Assembly (NCBI GenBank): GCA_018136815.1
Contig: CM030938.1
Location: 4,169,448 to 4,233,447 of the forward strand
DNA: 64,000 nt
DNA from: Isochrysis galbana
Lineage: Eukaryota > Haptophyta > Isochrysidales > Isochrysidaceae
Direction: 5' to 3'
Numbering within the stretch: position 1 is the stretch's first letter; every line of letters starts with the position of its first letter. Of this stretch, positions 31,871 through 42,664 are shown piece after piece. Under the pieces are notes generated by a model. That model was given only the letters and a program-made list of their open reading frames with translations, was not told the origin of the DNA and ran no database searches. The translations under genes were made by a program, and so were the position numbers.

Positions 31871-33921
31871 CCATAGATTAAAGTAGAGAGACAGGACGAG
31901 AACAAAGAATGGGAGGAGAAGAGAGAGAGTCTAGGCTCTCTGTGTGTGTGGTGTCTCCTCGCTCCCTGTGTATTTTCTTCTTCCCTCCTAGACTCCTTCT
32001 CCGCCTTTCACTCTCTTCTTCTAACACACACACACACCCCTATACTCTCCACCCTCAATGATGACCCCCTCCCCACGCACACAAAAACAGAATGTAGAGG
32101 AGATCATCATCCCTCTACTCTACTCGGTGCACTCTGATTCCTTCTCAATCTTCCTCTCCGGAGCGATCACATCATTATTATTCCCTCTCTCTTCTTTTTC
32201 CTTCCCCTCTTCCTCTCACCTCTCTCTCTTCATGGAGCAATGCCGCGAGTCTCTCTCTCCCCCCCCCTCTCTCTCTGACCTCTCTCGCCCACAAAAAACT
32301 CAATTAAATGGTAGAATTAAAACGAGGGCGGTGTGATTCTCTCCCCCCCTCGTCCTCTCTGTGCTCCTGGCTCAAGCCCAAGCTGCGGCGGTCTCTCCGC
32401 GCTCCGCGCATCATCGTCCTGCTCGAACTCGACCTCATCCTCGAGCTCGAGCTCCTCCTCCTCCTCGGACGACTCGATAACATGCGGCTATGGGAGCGGC
32501 GGGGCGAGACCATGCACCATGCCGAGCGCGCGCTTCCGCTTCCGCGCCCCCCCCCCCCCTTCCCCGGTCCCCTTCCCCTCTCCCCCCCCCCGTATAGCGC
32601 CCTTGTGGATCCCTTCTCTCACCTAAATTTCGCGAAATTTCGCGCGAAATGGAAATGGCGCGCGGCATAAGGGCCCCATTTCTTTTAAAAAACCCGAAAT
32701 CTGTGCCCTGTACCCCTCCCTCCTCCCTAGCATCTAGCATACCTTTGCTTGTTGGCGGATGGAGCGAACGAGGAATTGTTTTAGGCCCGTTCATGTGTAG
32801 GTAGTGCGGGGATAACACGGGACCGCTACCCCTTTGTGCGCCACCACACACAAAAACCAGCGGGCCTCTCTCTGTCTCCCTCCCCTCTCTTCTCCTTCCT
32901 TCTTCCTTCCTTAGTTGAGGACTGAATAGCGTACCAGTCGCGGGTAGGGAGGGTTCATGCGCCCCCTTCCATCTTTTGTACTTCTCCCGCCACTAGGTTT
33001 CCCCGCGCGTCTCCCTCTCGGTCGCCACGCTCCGGTCCCCTCTCCCCTTCCCTGTATCGCGCCTTCATTCCGTCCACCCCCATAGGTCTTTCCGCGCGAC
33101 TCCCTCTCCGTCGCCGCGCCCAGTTCCCTTCTCCCTCACGTCGCCCCGAATCAATCCGTCCTCCCTCACCCTTCCCGTCCCTCCCCGAGTGCTTCCTTGA
33201 GTTTCCGGCCCCCTTTTGTCTATCTCTTTCCCGCGCAATTCCCTTTCCCCCCGCGCGTGATATCTCCCCCGGTGTCTTCCGTACGCTCAGCGTTGTCGCT
33301 CGAGCGCCCTGTGTCCCCTTCTCGTGTCTCTCCTGCCCTCGTCCTCGATCCGTGCTGTCGCATGTCGTCTGGGAGCGCCCGCTCGTCCTCGGCCCCCTTG
33401 TCGCGTGCTTCCCCCGCCCCCCATGGCACGCATCCCATCCCGCTGAGAGGCTGTACTTCACATGTTACATACATCAGCCCCTCCACCTCCATACGCTCCA
33501 CAGCCACAGCTCCACTCCTCTCACAACAGTACCTATTAGATGTGATACCGAATAAAAGCAAGCCGCCTTCCCCTCGAGCTATTTCCCCCCCTCGGGTTTA
33601 TAATGCGGACGGCCATGCATTCTGCCCAAGGGCGACCCGGTGACGGCAAGGGGGATCACTCCTCACTTCACAGCACCGATCCACGGTTTGCGGTGCATTC
33701 ACTGCTGCTAGATGTTGGGATCGATAGGAGGGCAGAGCCGTGCCCATATTCTAGCACGTTAGCTCATGGCCAAAGCGACTACACAATAGTGTCAACAAGA
33801 CGGAACGAGCCGCGCCCACGAGTCATCAACACCGAGCCCTAGCGCGAACGGGAATAGTTGTCCGTCGGCATTTTCAAGTACAGCCGCCAATCTCACGCTA
33901 CTGCGAAATACAAGGGCAAGC
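31871..33921. other. Non-genic; dispersed repeat at about 33000-33500
   Basis: The stretch 33110-33480 matches 41970-42420 in the same orientation, sharing GAGTGCTTCCTTGAGTTTCC, GGCCCCCTTTTGTCTAT and CGCTCGAGCGCCCT. At 41.6-42.6 kb this sequence is the Arg/Gly-rich body of a minus-strand retroelement copy, so the copy here is a truncated minus-strand member. The rest is CT-rich or unrecognised. Confidence 0.65.
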
Positions 33922-34074
33922 ATGACTGACGAAGATGGGGTGAGCGACCTCAATCTCCCGATTGGCCCGACGACCGCCTTGCGGTTCACAACGTTCATGA
34001 GGGAGCTTCTGGCTCCCCGTGAGGGCACAAGTCGTCACAAGGAGCTCTCTCACCGGAAACAATTGCTGTCATAA
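33922..34074 (+). CDS. Possible short ORF or terminal exon, 50 residues
   Basis: The frame MTDEDGVSDLNLPIGPTTAL continues with RFTTFMRELLAPREG and ends in TAA. Composition is protein-like and non-repetitive. No neighbours or upstream exon are identified, so it may be a small gene, a last exon, or chance. Confidence 0.2.
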   Translation: MTDEDGVSDLNLPIGPTTALRFTTFMRELLAPREGTSRHKELSHRKQLLS

Positions 34075-34433
34075 CCTATCCTCGCTGGTCAACGAGCCGA
34101 TGTGGGGAACGCATGAGAAGAGGATGATTGATGTGTGGTGGCGCGTGCCTACACGTGCATTACGACACTATCGCCTAGATGTGCGCCATCGTCCCTTGAC
34201 AACCACCAGGTTTCGGCATTTCACTTGCAGCTGTCGCAAAGTCGACTGGTCTCGCCGCACTGCAACTGTACCGGAACGGACACCAGTCGGCGACGTGATA
34301 CCAGTCGCGATAGGTGCTCGTCGAGCTGGTGCGCGACAGAGGGCTCCGTGGGCCCCCGCCATATCGCTAGCTCCTCGATTGCTCCCCCGAAGGCTAGGGC
34401 CGTCCTACCGGCCGACGCACGTAAGCCCCGTGC

Positions 34434-35507
34434 TCAGTTGTCTCTCAACTTGTCGACACGCCGTGTCAGCGTACTCAACTCCCTGCGCAGCTCTTCTTGC
34501 ACCTCCTCGGCGGCAGCCGCCGTCTCCGACACCAGTCGTTTCAATGCGGTGAACGTCTCGGCCACCTCAGTAGCCTCTTCCTCCGATCGGTTGCGCGCCC
34601 GCCGCAGCTCGAGAGCCGCCTCCTCGACCGCCTCAGCCAGCATACCCAGCTGCTCGTCTACATTACGCGCGCGACGAGCTGTCTCCTCGCGCTGCGCATC
34701 CTCGCGCTTTCCCTGCGACCTAGCCAGTTCCTCGAGTTCTTTGCGCAACTTCTCCTGGAGAGCTGCACACTCCTTGGCGCTGGCCTGCTGCAGCTGGTCG
34801 ATCTGAGCGGCGAGATCACGGTCGATGCCCTCGAGCGCCTGACAGCGCTCGGCTAGGCCGCTCTGCTGCAGTGTGACCTGCTGCACCTCGCTCAAGATGC
34901 CCTGGAGCGCCTTCTCGTGTCGCTTGCAAGTGATATCAAGCACGTCCACTCCTGAACGGAGTGCCGCTAGCTCAGTATCGGCAGCGGCGGCGCGCTGTTC
35001 GAGCGCATGTGTCCGCTTGAGCTGCGCATCGGCAGCCAGATTGGCGGCAGCTCTGGCCTCGCGCCCACCCCCCGCCTCGGCCACGGCGAGCTCGAGCGCG
35101 TTGAGCCTCGCCACAACACCTGAGTGCCTCGCGCCGGCAGCCTGTTCGATCAGCGATCGCAGCTCTGCGACAGCCTCCCTGACGGTGGCGCGCTCCTCCC
35201 TTTGGCTCGCCCGGATGCCCTGAAGCTCTGCACGCATCTGCTCGTGCGACTCAATCAAGTCGGAGACTGAGTCCTGAAAGACAAAGGGCAGTTCAGCCAC
35301 GGCCGACGAGAGCGCCGACAGCCGCGAGTGCAAGTAACTCGCTGCTTGCGCCGCGTCTGCGGAGGCGTTTGCGGCAGCGATCGACTGGGCAGACTGTTGT
35401 TCGACGGCCAAGCTCAGCTTGCGCAGCTGCGCCTCGTGGTTCACGCGCGCCCATGAGGCGAGCGTGTGAGAGAGAGGAGGTGGCACTCGCGCCACCGGAG
35501 GCGCCAT
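34434..35507 (-). CDS. Long coiled-coil protein
   Basis: Starting at the ATG at 35507 (MAPPVARVPPPLSHTLASWA) the frame is 357 codons; an upstream in-frame ATG at 35576 would add residues encoded by a poly-C run and is less likely. After the short proline-rich start the protein is continuous amphipathic helix: RLSALSSAVAELPFVFQDSV, then REEVRATVRE-like and VARLNALELAVAEAGG. Further on are LAAQIDQLQQASAKECAALQ and, at the end, LRRELSTLTRRVDKLRDN. It lacks recognisable catalytic or binding domains. A scaffold or cytoskeletal role is possible but unproven. A 20-base C-run lies about 20 bp before the chosen ATG on the sense strand. Confidence 0.7.
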   Translation of the reverse strand: MAPPVARVPPPLSHTLASWARVNHEAQLRKLSLAVEQQSAQSIAAANASADAAQAASYLHSRLSALSSAVAELPFVFQDSVSDLIESHEQMRAELQGIRASQREERATVREAVAELRSLIEQAAGARHSGVVARLNALELAVAEAGGGREARAAANLAADAQLKRTHALEQRAAAADTELAALRSGVDVLDITCKRHEKALQGILSEVQQVTLQQSGLAERCQALEGIDRDLAAQIDQLQQASAKECAALQEKLRKELEELARSQGKREDAQREETARRARNVDEQLGMLAEAVEEAALELRRARNRSEEEATEVAETFTALKRLVSETAAAAEEVQEELRRELSTLTRRVDKLRDN

Positions 35508-35576
35508 CCCGGCGAAGGCGCCAAAAACGAGAGGGGGGGGGGGGGGGGGGGAGGCCTGGTTAAAAATATGTGACAC

Positions 35577-36809
35577 ACTGGGGCCCTACTTAATTAACTA
35601 CTTAGTCCTATTGCAAAACTATTGCGGATTGCGGCCGCCCAAACCCCTCTAGAGGCATGAGCTTCGTAGAACGGCCCGCTTCGTGAAGCGGCCCGCGACG
35701 TTCCTCATGGCTCCCACGCCCAAGCCCAAGCCTCCCTCGCTCCAAAAGATGCCCAAAGGGCAAAGGGCAAACAACAAACAAAGGGCACTACACTGTGCAC
35801 TGGCACTGGGCAGGCTCGTGACAAGGCACAAGGCCAACGATCTTCGAGAGAGAGCGCGAACTCGCCGCGCATCGTTTAAAACTCGTTTAGCATTTGAGGT
35901 ATGCCATCTAGTGTGATCGTGTCAATATGTTACGTGCCCTTGGCCCTTGGAATGCGTTCCTTTGTTGTGATACCTGTGGCAACCTCAAGACTCAAGAAGG
36001 GAGAAGGGAGTGAGTGAGTGCAACTAAGTTTATACCTTATTCGCCCATGGGGGGGCACGAGCCCCCCCCCCCCCCCTCTCCACTCCTCCCCTGCCATGGG
36101 GGAGGAACCACCCATGCTCCTGGCGCGCCTGATGGCTTCCCAGGAGCCCATTGCCATTGCCCACTGCCCACTCCCACTGCCCTGCTCCCTGCTGATCCAC
36201 TCTCTCAATGGTTAGTATGGCAGGCTCGCCTGCCTCGCGCGTCCTGGCCTGTCGTGGCCCTAGCTGTGAAACACAGGAACAGTGTTTTTGTTCGGAGGTC
36301 AAAAACAGTGATTTTCACCGTGTTTCAAACCTCAAACTCCCTCCTTTGTGGCCACCGTTTTTCGGCGGGGGCCAAAGGCCTCCTTTAAGGGGCGCGCGCG
36401 GCGCGCGCACTCACGCACTCACACATCTATAGCCACGGTCCCTCAGCCGTCGAAGGGCTACGGTCACTCAGCACTAAGGTTATACTAACACAGCAATAAA
36501 GCTCTGACGACTTTCCTTTCCTCCTCGGGATACTTTTACTTTTACTTTTAGGCCCTTCACAGCAAATTCTTGCGACGCAATTGAGAGACCACACGTCCCC
36601 CTATGACTTTAAAGTAAAGAAAGGCTTCTACGGAAGGATAGAAGAGATGGCCTACTGCTCTCCTTCTCGCCGCGCAGCCCGCGAGCGCCTCGCACGCGCC
36701 GCCCGACTGACCGACTCTCTTCCTCTTCCTCTCTCTCTCTTCCTCTCTCCCTTCCTCCCTCCCTCGCTTGCTCGCTCGCTCGCTCCTCTCCTCTCCCCTT
36801 TCCCCCTCA
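35577..36809. other. Divergent intergenic region with two dispersed repeats
   Basis: The stretch 36018-36140 is the inverted partner of 14435-14535. The stretch 36265-36400 repeats 1940-2060. The stretch 36717-36805 is a sense-strand polypyrimidine tract ending 5 bp before the USP start ATG. No separate gene is supported. Confidence 0.6.
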
Positions 36810-39800
36810 ATGCCTCTCTCTTCTCGGCAGCTGCGCTCACTGCTGCTTGAGCTCGGTCAGTCCCACCTGCTCGAGGGCTGGCCCGCCAACCACTCTGTCG
36901 AGGATGAGGAGCGCTTCTTCTCGCAGATCTCAGCCCTCGATGCTGCGTGAGGCCAGGACCCCAGGGAAAATAGAGAGGGGCGGTGGGGGGGGCGGAGAGA
37001 GAGAGGAGGGGAGGGGAAGGGATGGGAGGGGGGGGGGTATTTAGGGGAAGAGAAGGGGAAGGGGGGGGGAGGGGTTCGACGGGGGAGAGTATGGGTGTTG
37101 GGGCAGCAACGGGAGCGAAAGCCGCACCAGAGCGCGCGCACACACACATACCTCGCATTCAGCTGCGAGTTGTGGCTCGCGCACCTCGATGTGGAATCGG
37201 CTAGGCGCCTGAAGGGGCGGTGTTGAGGGGGGAGCGCCCACCCACATCTGCCCACACCCTTCTCTCCACAGCTTGTGGGAGCGTGAGCCAACGGGGAGGG
37301 GAAAGTGTGTAAGTATGTGAAGAGCACGCATGAAAGCAGCGCAAGGGTAGGTAATGATAGGGGACGCGATCTAAGCCGGCCTCTCCCGCCCGGCATCGAC
37401 CCTTTGCCCTCCAGCTACCCCGGCGGGCTCAAGGCGTACGTGACCAACGGACGCAAGCTCCTCGCGGATTCCAAGGCAGGAGTGAACCCGCTCGAGGGAT
37501 GGGTGCCAGAGGTGCCAGTGGGCGAGACGCTCACTTTTGGCACAAGGGAGTTTGACGAGGCCGAGGCAGATGGGCTTGTCCACCTCTCCGACGGCCGGTG
37601 TGCTTTTGTTCTGGTGTGCTTGGCCACCCCGGCCCCAAACGCTGGACATCGAAGGCGCAGACAGCTCAGCTCCCAAACCACCGATCGCCGCTCCTCCGCT
37701 TCATATGCCAGGTCGCGGGCGGGTTAGGAGAGCGACTGGGCTACAGCGGCATCAAGGTCGAGCTCCCGTCGCAGCTCACTACTGAAGACACCTATCTCCA
37801 ATTCTATATCAAGGCCATCCTAGCGCTGCAGGTGTGCTCTTGAGGCGTGACGATACGCAGGCGCTCTTTTGGATTCCCCCCATTTGCGGCCCTCGGGTGT
37901 AGGGTTGCGAGCGAAAGCCATGGCCCGGAGTGAGCTTACTGTCGCCTGCTGTGCGCATCCAGCCTAGTCGCCACGCACCAGTGCGCAGGGTGTCCTGCCA
38001 CGCCCAACGACAATTTTGGCGTGAGCTCGCAGCTGCACCGTCTCAGGCCGGCGGCAAGCCACTTCCCCTCGCTATAATGACCTCGGGCGATACCGACCAG
38101 AAAACCCGCTTGCTGCTGGAACGTAATGGCTACTTCGGGATGAAGAAGGAGCAAGTCACTGTCGTCAAACAAGAGAAGGTGGTGCCATACCCATGCAGAC
38201 CTGCTGAGCTCGCCCTATAGCGTGTGGCGCGGCCGGGTATCACCTCAGCCCCCCCCCCCTCGGGCGCTGAGTGCGCCCACCAGGATCACGTCTTTGAATG
38301 TGTGGACGAACCCTCGCACGACCCAATTAGGTGCCCTGCCTAGCCGACAACGAGGGTCGTCTTGCTGCGGACCCGAAGGACCCCTTCCAATTACTAACTA
38401 AGCCGCATGGGCACGGCGATGTCCATTACTTACTCCACAAATCGGGCACCCTCCAGGTAGGCAGCGCACGCTCTCGCGCCAGCTCTCGTTGGCTGAGCAG
38501 GGGGGCCACGCCTGCGGCTCACCTCACATGCCGCAAGCCATTGCTCGCAGCCAAGTCCCCAGCCCTCGCCCTGCACTTGTCACGGACCTTCTCGCGCCCC
38601 CGCAGTCATGGCTGTCAGCCGGCGTGGGGTGGGTCTATTTCTTCCAGGACACCAATGCTCCAGCATTGCGTGTGCTACCCGCCACCCTGGGCGTTTCGGT
38701 GCACAAGAAGCTCCAGGTCAACTCGGTCTGCGTGGCGCGTACGCCGGGAGAGTCCATCGGCGGCATCATGACGCTGAAGCACAGCGACGGGCGTATGATG
38801 ACGGCTAATGTGAGCAGCGGGCGATGGCGGCGGATAGAGCTACGCCGGGGAACGTGCAACGCTGAGCAAGGGGCGAGCTTGCCCTACTGTGACTCACGCA
38901 CCGATGCTGACCACCCTTAGGTGGAGTACAATCAAATCGACGCGCTCCTCAAGTCGACTATTGAGCCACGTGGCGACGTTGCTGATGCCACTGGCTTCTC
39001 GCCTTGGCCAGGCTCTATCAACCAGCTCCTATTTTCCCTCCCTGAGTACGTGGAGAATCTCGTCAATTCGGGAGGTGTGCTCGCGTGCCTCGCGGTTCAG
39101 TGCTCCAAGTACTATTCAGCTATACTTATGCATCCAGGGAGTCGTCCCGGTTATGGCTGCCTCATTTCGCAATACGGAAGTATGAATATAGAGGCAGTAC
39201 TCGATTTGCGACTGATGGCAGTCTGCCCACGCTCGAGCGACGAGCTAGTACGCCCAAATGCGGCACAGTTGTTGGCAACCTTCTTGCCCCACCCCACTTT
39301 GTCCGCGCACTCGCTTGCTACGTGCGCTGCAGGCATGATGCCGGAGTTTGTGAATCCCAAATATACCGACGGCACGAAGACCAAGTTCAAGTCGCCCACT
39401 CGCCTCGAGTGCATGATGCAAGATTACCCGAAATCGCTAGGCCCTGACGCACGCGTGGGCTTCACGGTAGTGGCGGGCGCTACCACATTTTCCCCCGTCA
39501 AGACTAATCTCGCAGATGCACGCGCGAAGTCGAAAAAGGGAGAGCCCACTTACTCGGCGGGTGAGCCTGCGCTCCTCCACTCCTTCCCGACCAATGGAGC
39601 TCTCTATACAGCGGCTCTAAATACAACTGCACAGGCTTCAATGACGCGCCGGCTGCCCCTCAACCTTTTCTGCCTTAGCATCCGGCGAGGCCGACCTTTA
39701 CGCTTCAGCGTGCGAGATGCTCGCCGCATGTGGCGTCCGGCTGCCACCTCCCGGCCGCGTCTACCGCTCGGGCGTCGGAGTCGTGGATACACCGCGCGTC

Positions 39801-40499
39801 GTAATTGACCCGAGCTTTGGCCGATCGCTTAATGTGCGGCACATTCGATCGCGCGTGCCTTTTCAGCGCTTCTCGGCCGCTTTCACAATCATATACCCGG
39901 GGGGGATGGGGGGGGGATGGAGGCGCTTCGCCCTGCCCAAACCATCCGTTCCCGGTCGACCGGCCCTCACAGGCATGGCGTTCTAAGTTCCCTACCCCTT
40001 CCGAGGTCTACCTCGCCCCTAAATCGACACTTATCATGGAGGGGTCGCTCGAGTCAGTTAAAATCGAGGTGCAAACGCGCGTGTGGCTGCCTCGCGGGGC
40101 ACCCCTGCGATATCGACCTGCCGCCTCGAGGGGGATGTTAGTATTTTTCCAACCAGACCCCCCTCCCCCCCCAACTCACGCCCTCAGTCGCTTTCACTAA
40201 CGGGCACACTTCGAGTACGTGTGGTGCCCGGTGCACGCGTCAACATCAAGCGCCTGCACGTCAACAACGCCGGCTGGGAGTTTGAGGAGATCGATCCCGC
40301 CGACACCTCCCACCCCGAGGCTCTCACTATCCGTGGGTACAGACTACGCAAGCTTGAGGCTCGTGAGCTCGTCTTTGACCGCCCGGGCGTGTACACCATA
40401 GATGAGGTGCCGCCGGTGCACCTCCAAGCCGCCGCAGGCGCTGCGGCTATGCTTGTCGCAGTGATGGCGGGAGTTGTTCTCCTCTCCCGCAAGCTGTGA
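36810..40499 (+). CDS. USP: UDP-sugar pyrophosphorylase, 11 exons, with C-terminal membrane anchor
   Basis: Exons: 36810-36946, 37415-37613, 37712-37831, 38047-38178, 38331-38456, 38606-38809, 38921-39074, 39333-39560, 39679-39833, 39973-40068 and 40188-40499. All introns are GT-AG and all joins keep frame, giving 620 residues; plant USP is about 614. Motifs run in family order: [20 protein letters not shown], then nucleotide-binding [19 protein letters not shown]. Next are [76 protein letters not shown] and [40 protein letters not shown] follows. The enzyme makes UDP-sugars from sugar-1-phosphates and UTP, broadly (Glc, Gal, GlcA, Xyl, Ara), normally in the cytosol. Unusual here: the last ~25 residues form a hydrophobic helix ([17 protein letters not shown]) like a tail anchor. 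Polypyrimidine leader directly before the ATG. Confidence 0.93.
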
Positions 40500-41097
40500 A
40501 GCAAATTGGTCATCGCGCCATAGCACGCAGGATCGATCCGCGAGCTCTCGCGCTCCTTAGCATCGTTGTTGCACATCTTGAGGATGGTTCTAGCGAATTG
40601 ATCGCCACCAAGATGCACTCTTCGCGTCCGTCGCATATTGTTGGTCGTGTGGCGCGACATTGCTCACGTGGCGCCTCCTCGTGACTTGCGTCTAACGTCT
40701 AGTGCACGCATAGCTACCATGGCGTGTACGACGTAGGCAATAGAACACCTGCCTTGGAGTGGTCTTGATGGGCGTGTCTTCACACGGTATGATGATGTGC
40801 GTGTGTTTGTTTTGGGGCAGACGTCTTGTTCGCTTGCTCGTCACCGAGCCCGTGGAAGTTGGACACGCCTTGTTTGAGCGATTACACCTCACATGTAGAG
40901 GAACAGGCACGTCGGGCCGTTCAGGCAGGCTCCCGCGGTTTTCTTGTGTGGGTGGAGATGGCAGCGGATCGTGTGCACTTGTTGCTTGTTGTCGATCCAC
41001 GCGCCCGGGATGCCGTGCGATAAGTCATAAGTTGCAGCGGACTGCGCGCTTGTTGCTCAGGCACAAGCCTTGAGTGAAGCGTGCGCATTGCTTGTAG
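40500..41097. other. Intergenic; one unexplained frame at about 40820-41023
   Basis: The stretch 40500-40690 is probably USP 3' UTR. At 40820-41023 a plus frame contains YTSHVEEQARRAVQAGSRGF and LVWVEMAADRVHLLLVVD and ends in TAA. It is protein-like but has no recognised family and no partner exons. Confidence 0.35.
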
Positions 41098-41318
41098 CCC
41101 GGTCACTCACTATGGGGGTGCGGAGGGCACCAGTTACCAGTTACAATGGATGAATGAAGGGCTACATAAGCCCCCTATGGCTTCCGGTAGGATGGATCAG
41201 CAAAAAAAATTGGGAGTTCTCCGGCGAAATTTTCGAAAAATACCGAATTTCAGGCCATCGAAGGCGGTGCGCGAAATGCAGGCGGGCCCCCCTCCGGTAT
41301 ATTTTTTGTGAGGCCCCC
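41098..41318 (+). repeat. Dispersed ~220-bp repeat, partner of 6337-6541
   Basis: It starts AGCCCGGTCACTCACTATGG and ends with CCTCCGGTATATTTTTTGTG. It aligns with the reverse complement of 6337-6541 and immediately precedes a retroelement 5' end at 41322. Confidence 0.75.
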
Positions 41319-41321
41319 CTA

Positions 41322-41595
41322 TAAAACTATCGTTATAGTTTTAGCGATGGAGCGCGCGCCGACCGCTCCCACCTCCCAGCCCCCTGCCGTCACGACGCCC
41401 CACCGGGGCCGCCCCAAGCCGCCGGAGCCGAAGCGCTCGCAGGCCTCAGCCCCACCAGACGCGGACGTCGACATGGCCCCGCCGCCTTCGCCTCCCCGCC
41501 AGGCCCAGCAGCAGGGAACAGGCCTCGCTCGGCAGCAGCGCCCTCATGGTGAGCTCGACCCGGTGTCCTGGGACCGAGCTTTTTTGTATTATTTG
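41322..41595 (+). mobile_element. Retroelement leader copy A, truncated
   Basis: It begins AAAACTATCGTTATAGTTTT with ATG at 41347. The protein start MERAPTAPTSQPPAVTTPHR closely matches the leader at 42689. Homology lasts to about GTGLARQQ and then diverges. Its 3' side abuts the tail of the inverted copy B, so A and B are arranged tail to tail. Confidence 0.75.
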
Positions 41596-41599
41596 ATGT

Positions 41600-42664
41600 T
41601 GCTGGGCCTTGTGGGTTCAATCTTTACGGGAGCTGAACCCGAACCGATAAGCGGCCTTTCGTCTTTTGTTTTCAATCTTTACTTGGGGAGCTGAACCCGA
41701 ATCGACACCTTTTAGCAATTCTTGGAGGTGGGGAGTTAATTCCGAATCGACATAAGCTTTGATTGTACGAAGCAGATCATCACGACTCATATTGATGATT
41801 GTTTTCGCAGTGAATTTCTTGCTCAACTCAAGCCCCGTCTCCCCCCTCCCCGCCTTCTGCGATGCGCGCGCCGCCCGGGCATCGGCTCTCGCATCGGGGG
41901 GGTGTTGCAGGTAAAGGGGGGGCCTTGTACACTTCCCCCTCGTACGTTCCGTTTTTAGGTCTTCCCGCGCGACTCCCTCCCTCTCCGTCGCCGCGCCCCA
42001 GTTCCCTTCTCCCCCGCTCCCCCGCATCGTCCCGTATCGGCCCGTCCCCCCTCCCGCCTCTCCTCTCCTCTCTCCGGCTCCCCCGCGGAAGCCCTCTCCC
42101 CCCTCTCCCCCCCCCGTCTCTCCCCGAGTGCTTCCTTGAGTTTCCGGCCCCCTTTTGTCTATTTCTTTCCCGCGCGATTCCTTTCCCCCCCGCGCGTGAC
42201 GTTTTCCCTCGGTGTCCTGACTACGCTCCGCGCTATCGCTCGAGCGCCCTCTGTGCCCCCTCGTCCGTCCTTCGTTCTCGTTCTCGTGCTGCTGTGCCCC
42301 GTGATGGCTGAGAGCGCGCCCGTGCCTTCTGCCCCGTCCCTGCACGCTTCCCCGGCTCCCCATTGTTAACCCCCCATGCTCCAATTGGGCCATACATCTC
42401 ATGTTACAGTTCATCCTCCACTCACACCCAGCCGCACCACAGCCACGGCTCCATTCGATCCACCACAAGGCTAGTCGGGAGGCGAGGGCGGGGTGGACCA
42501 TGTGGACGTCGTGGTCGGGTGGGGCAGAGGCCTGCGAGCGCTTGGGCTCCGGCGGCTTGGAGCGGCCCCGATGGCCGATGGTGGGGGCGTCGTGACTGTG
42601 CGGGGTTAAGAAGGGGGAGCCGTCAGCGCGCGCTCCATCGCTCAAACTATAACAATAGTTTTCT
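41600..42664 (-). mobile_element. Retroelement copy B, inverted, ORF1-like region retained
   Basis: The 5' end lies at about 42660 on the minus strand and has the same palindromic start plus a leader-like frame containing KPPEPKRSQASAPPDHDVHM. An Arg/Gly/Glu-rich body follows, also present at 33.0-33.5 kb. The end is a helical segment (NMSRDDLLRTIKAYVDSELT, then PHLQELLKGVDSG). This could be the ORF1-like part of the element. No RT domain is visible. Copy C is inserted in its first bases. Confidence 0.7.
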
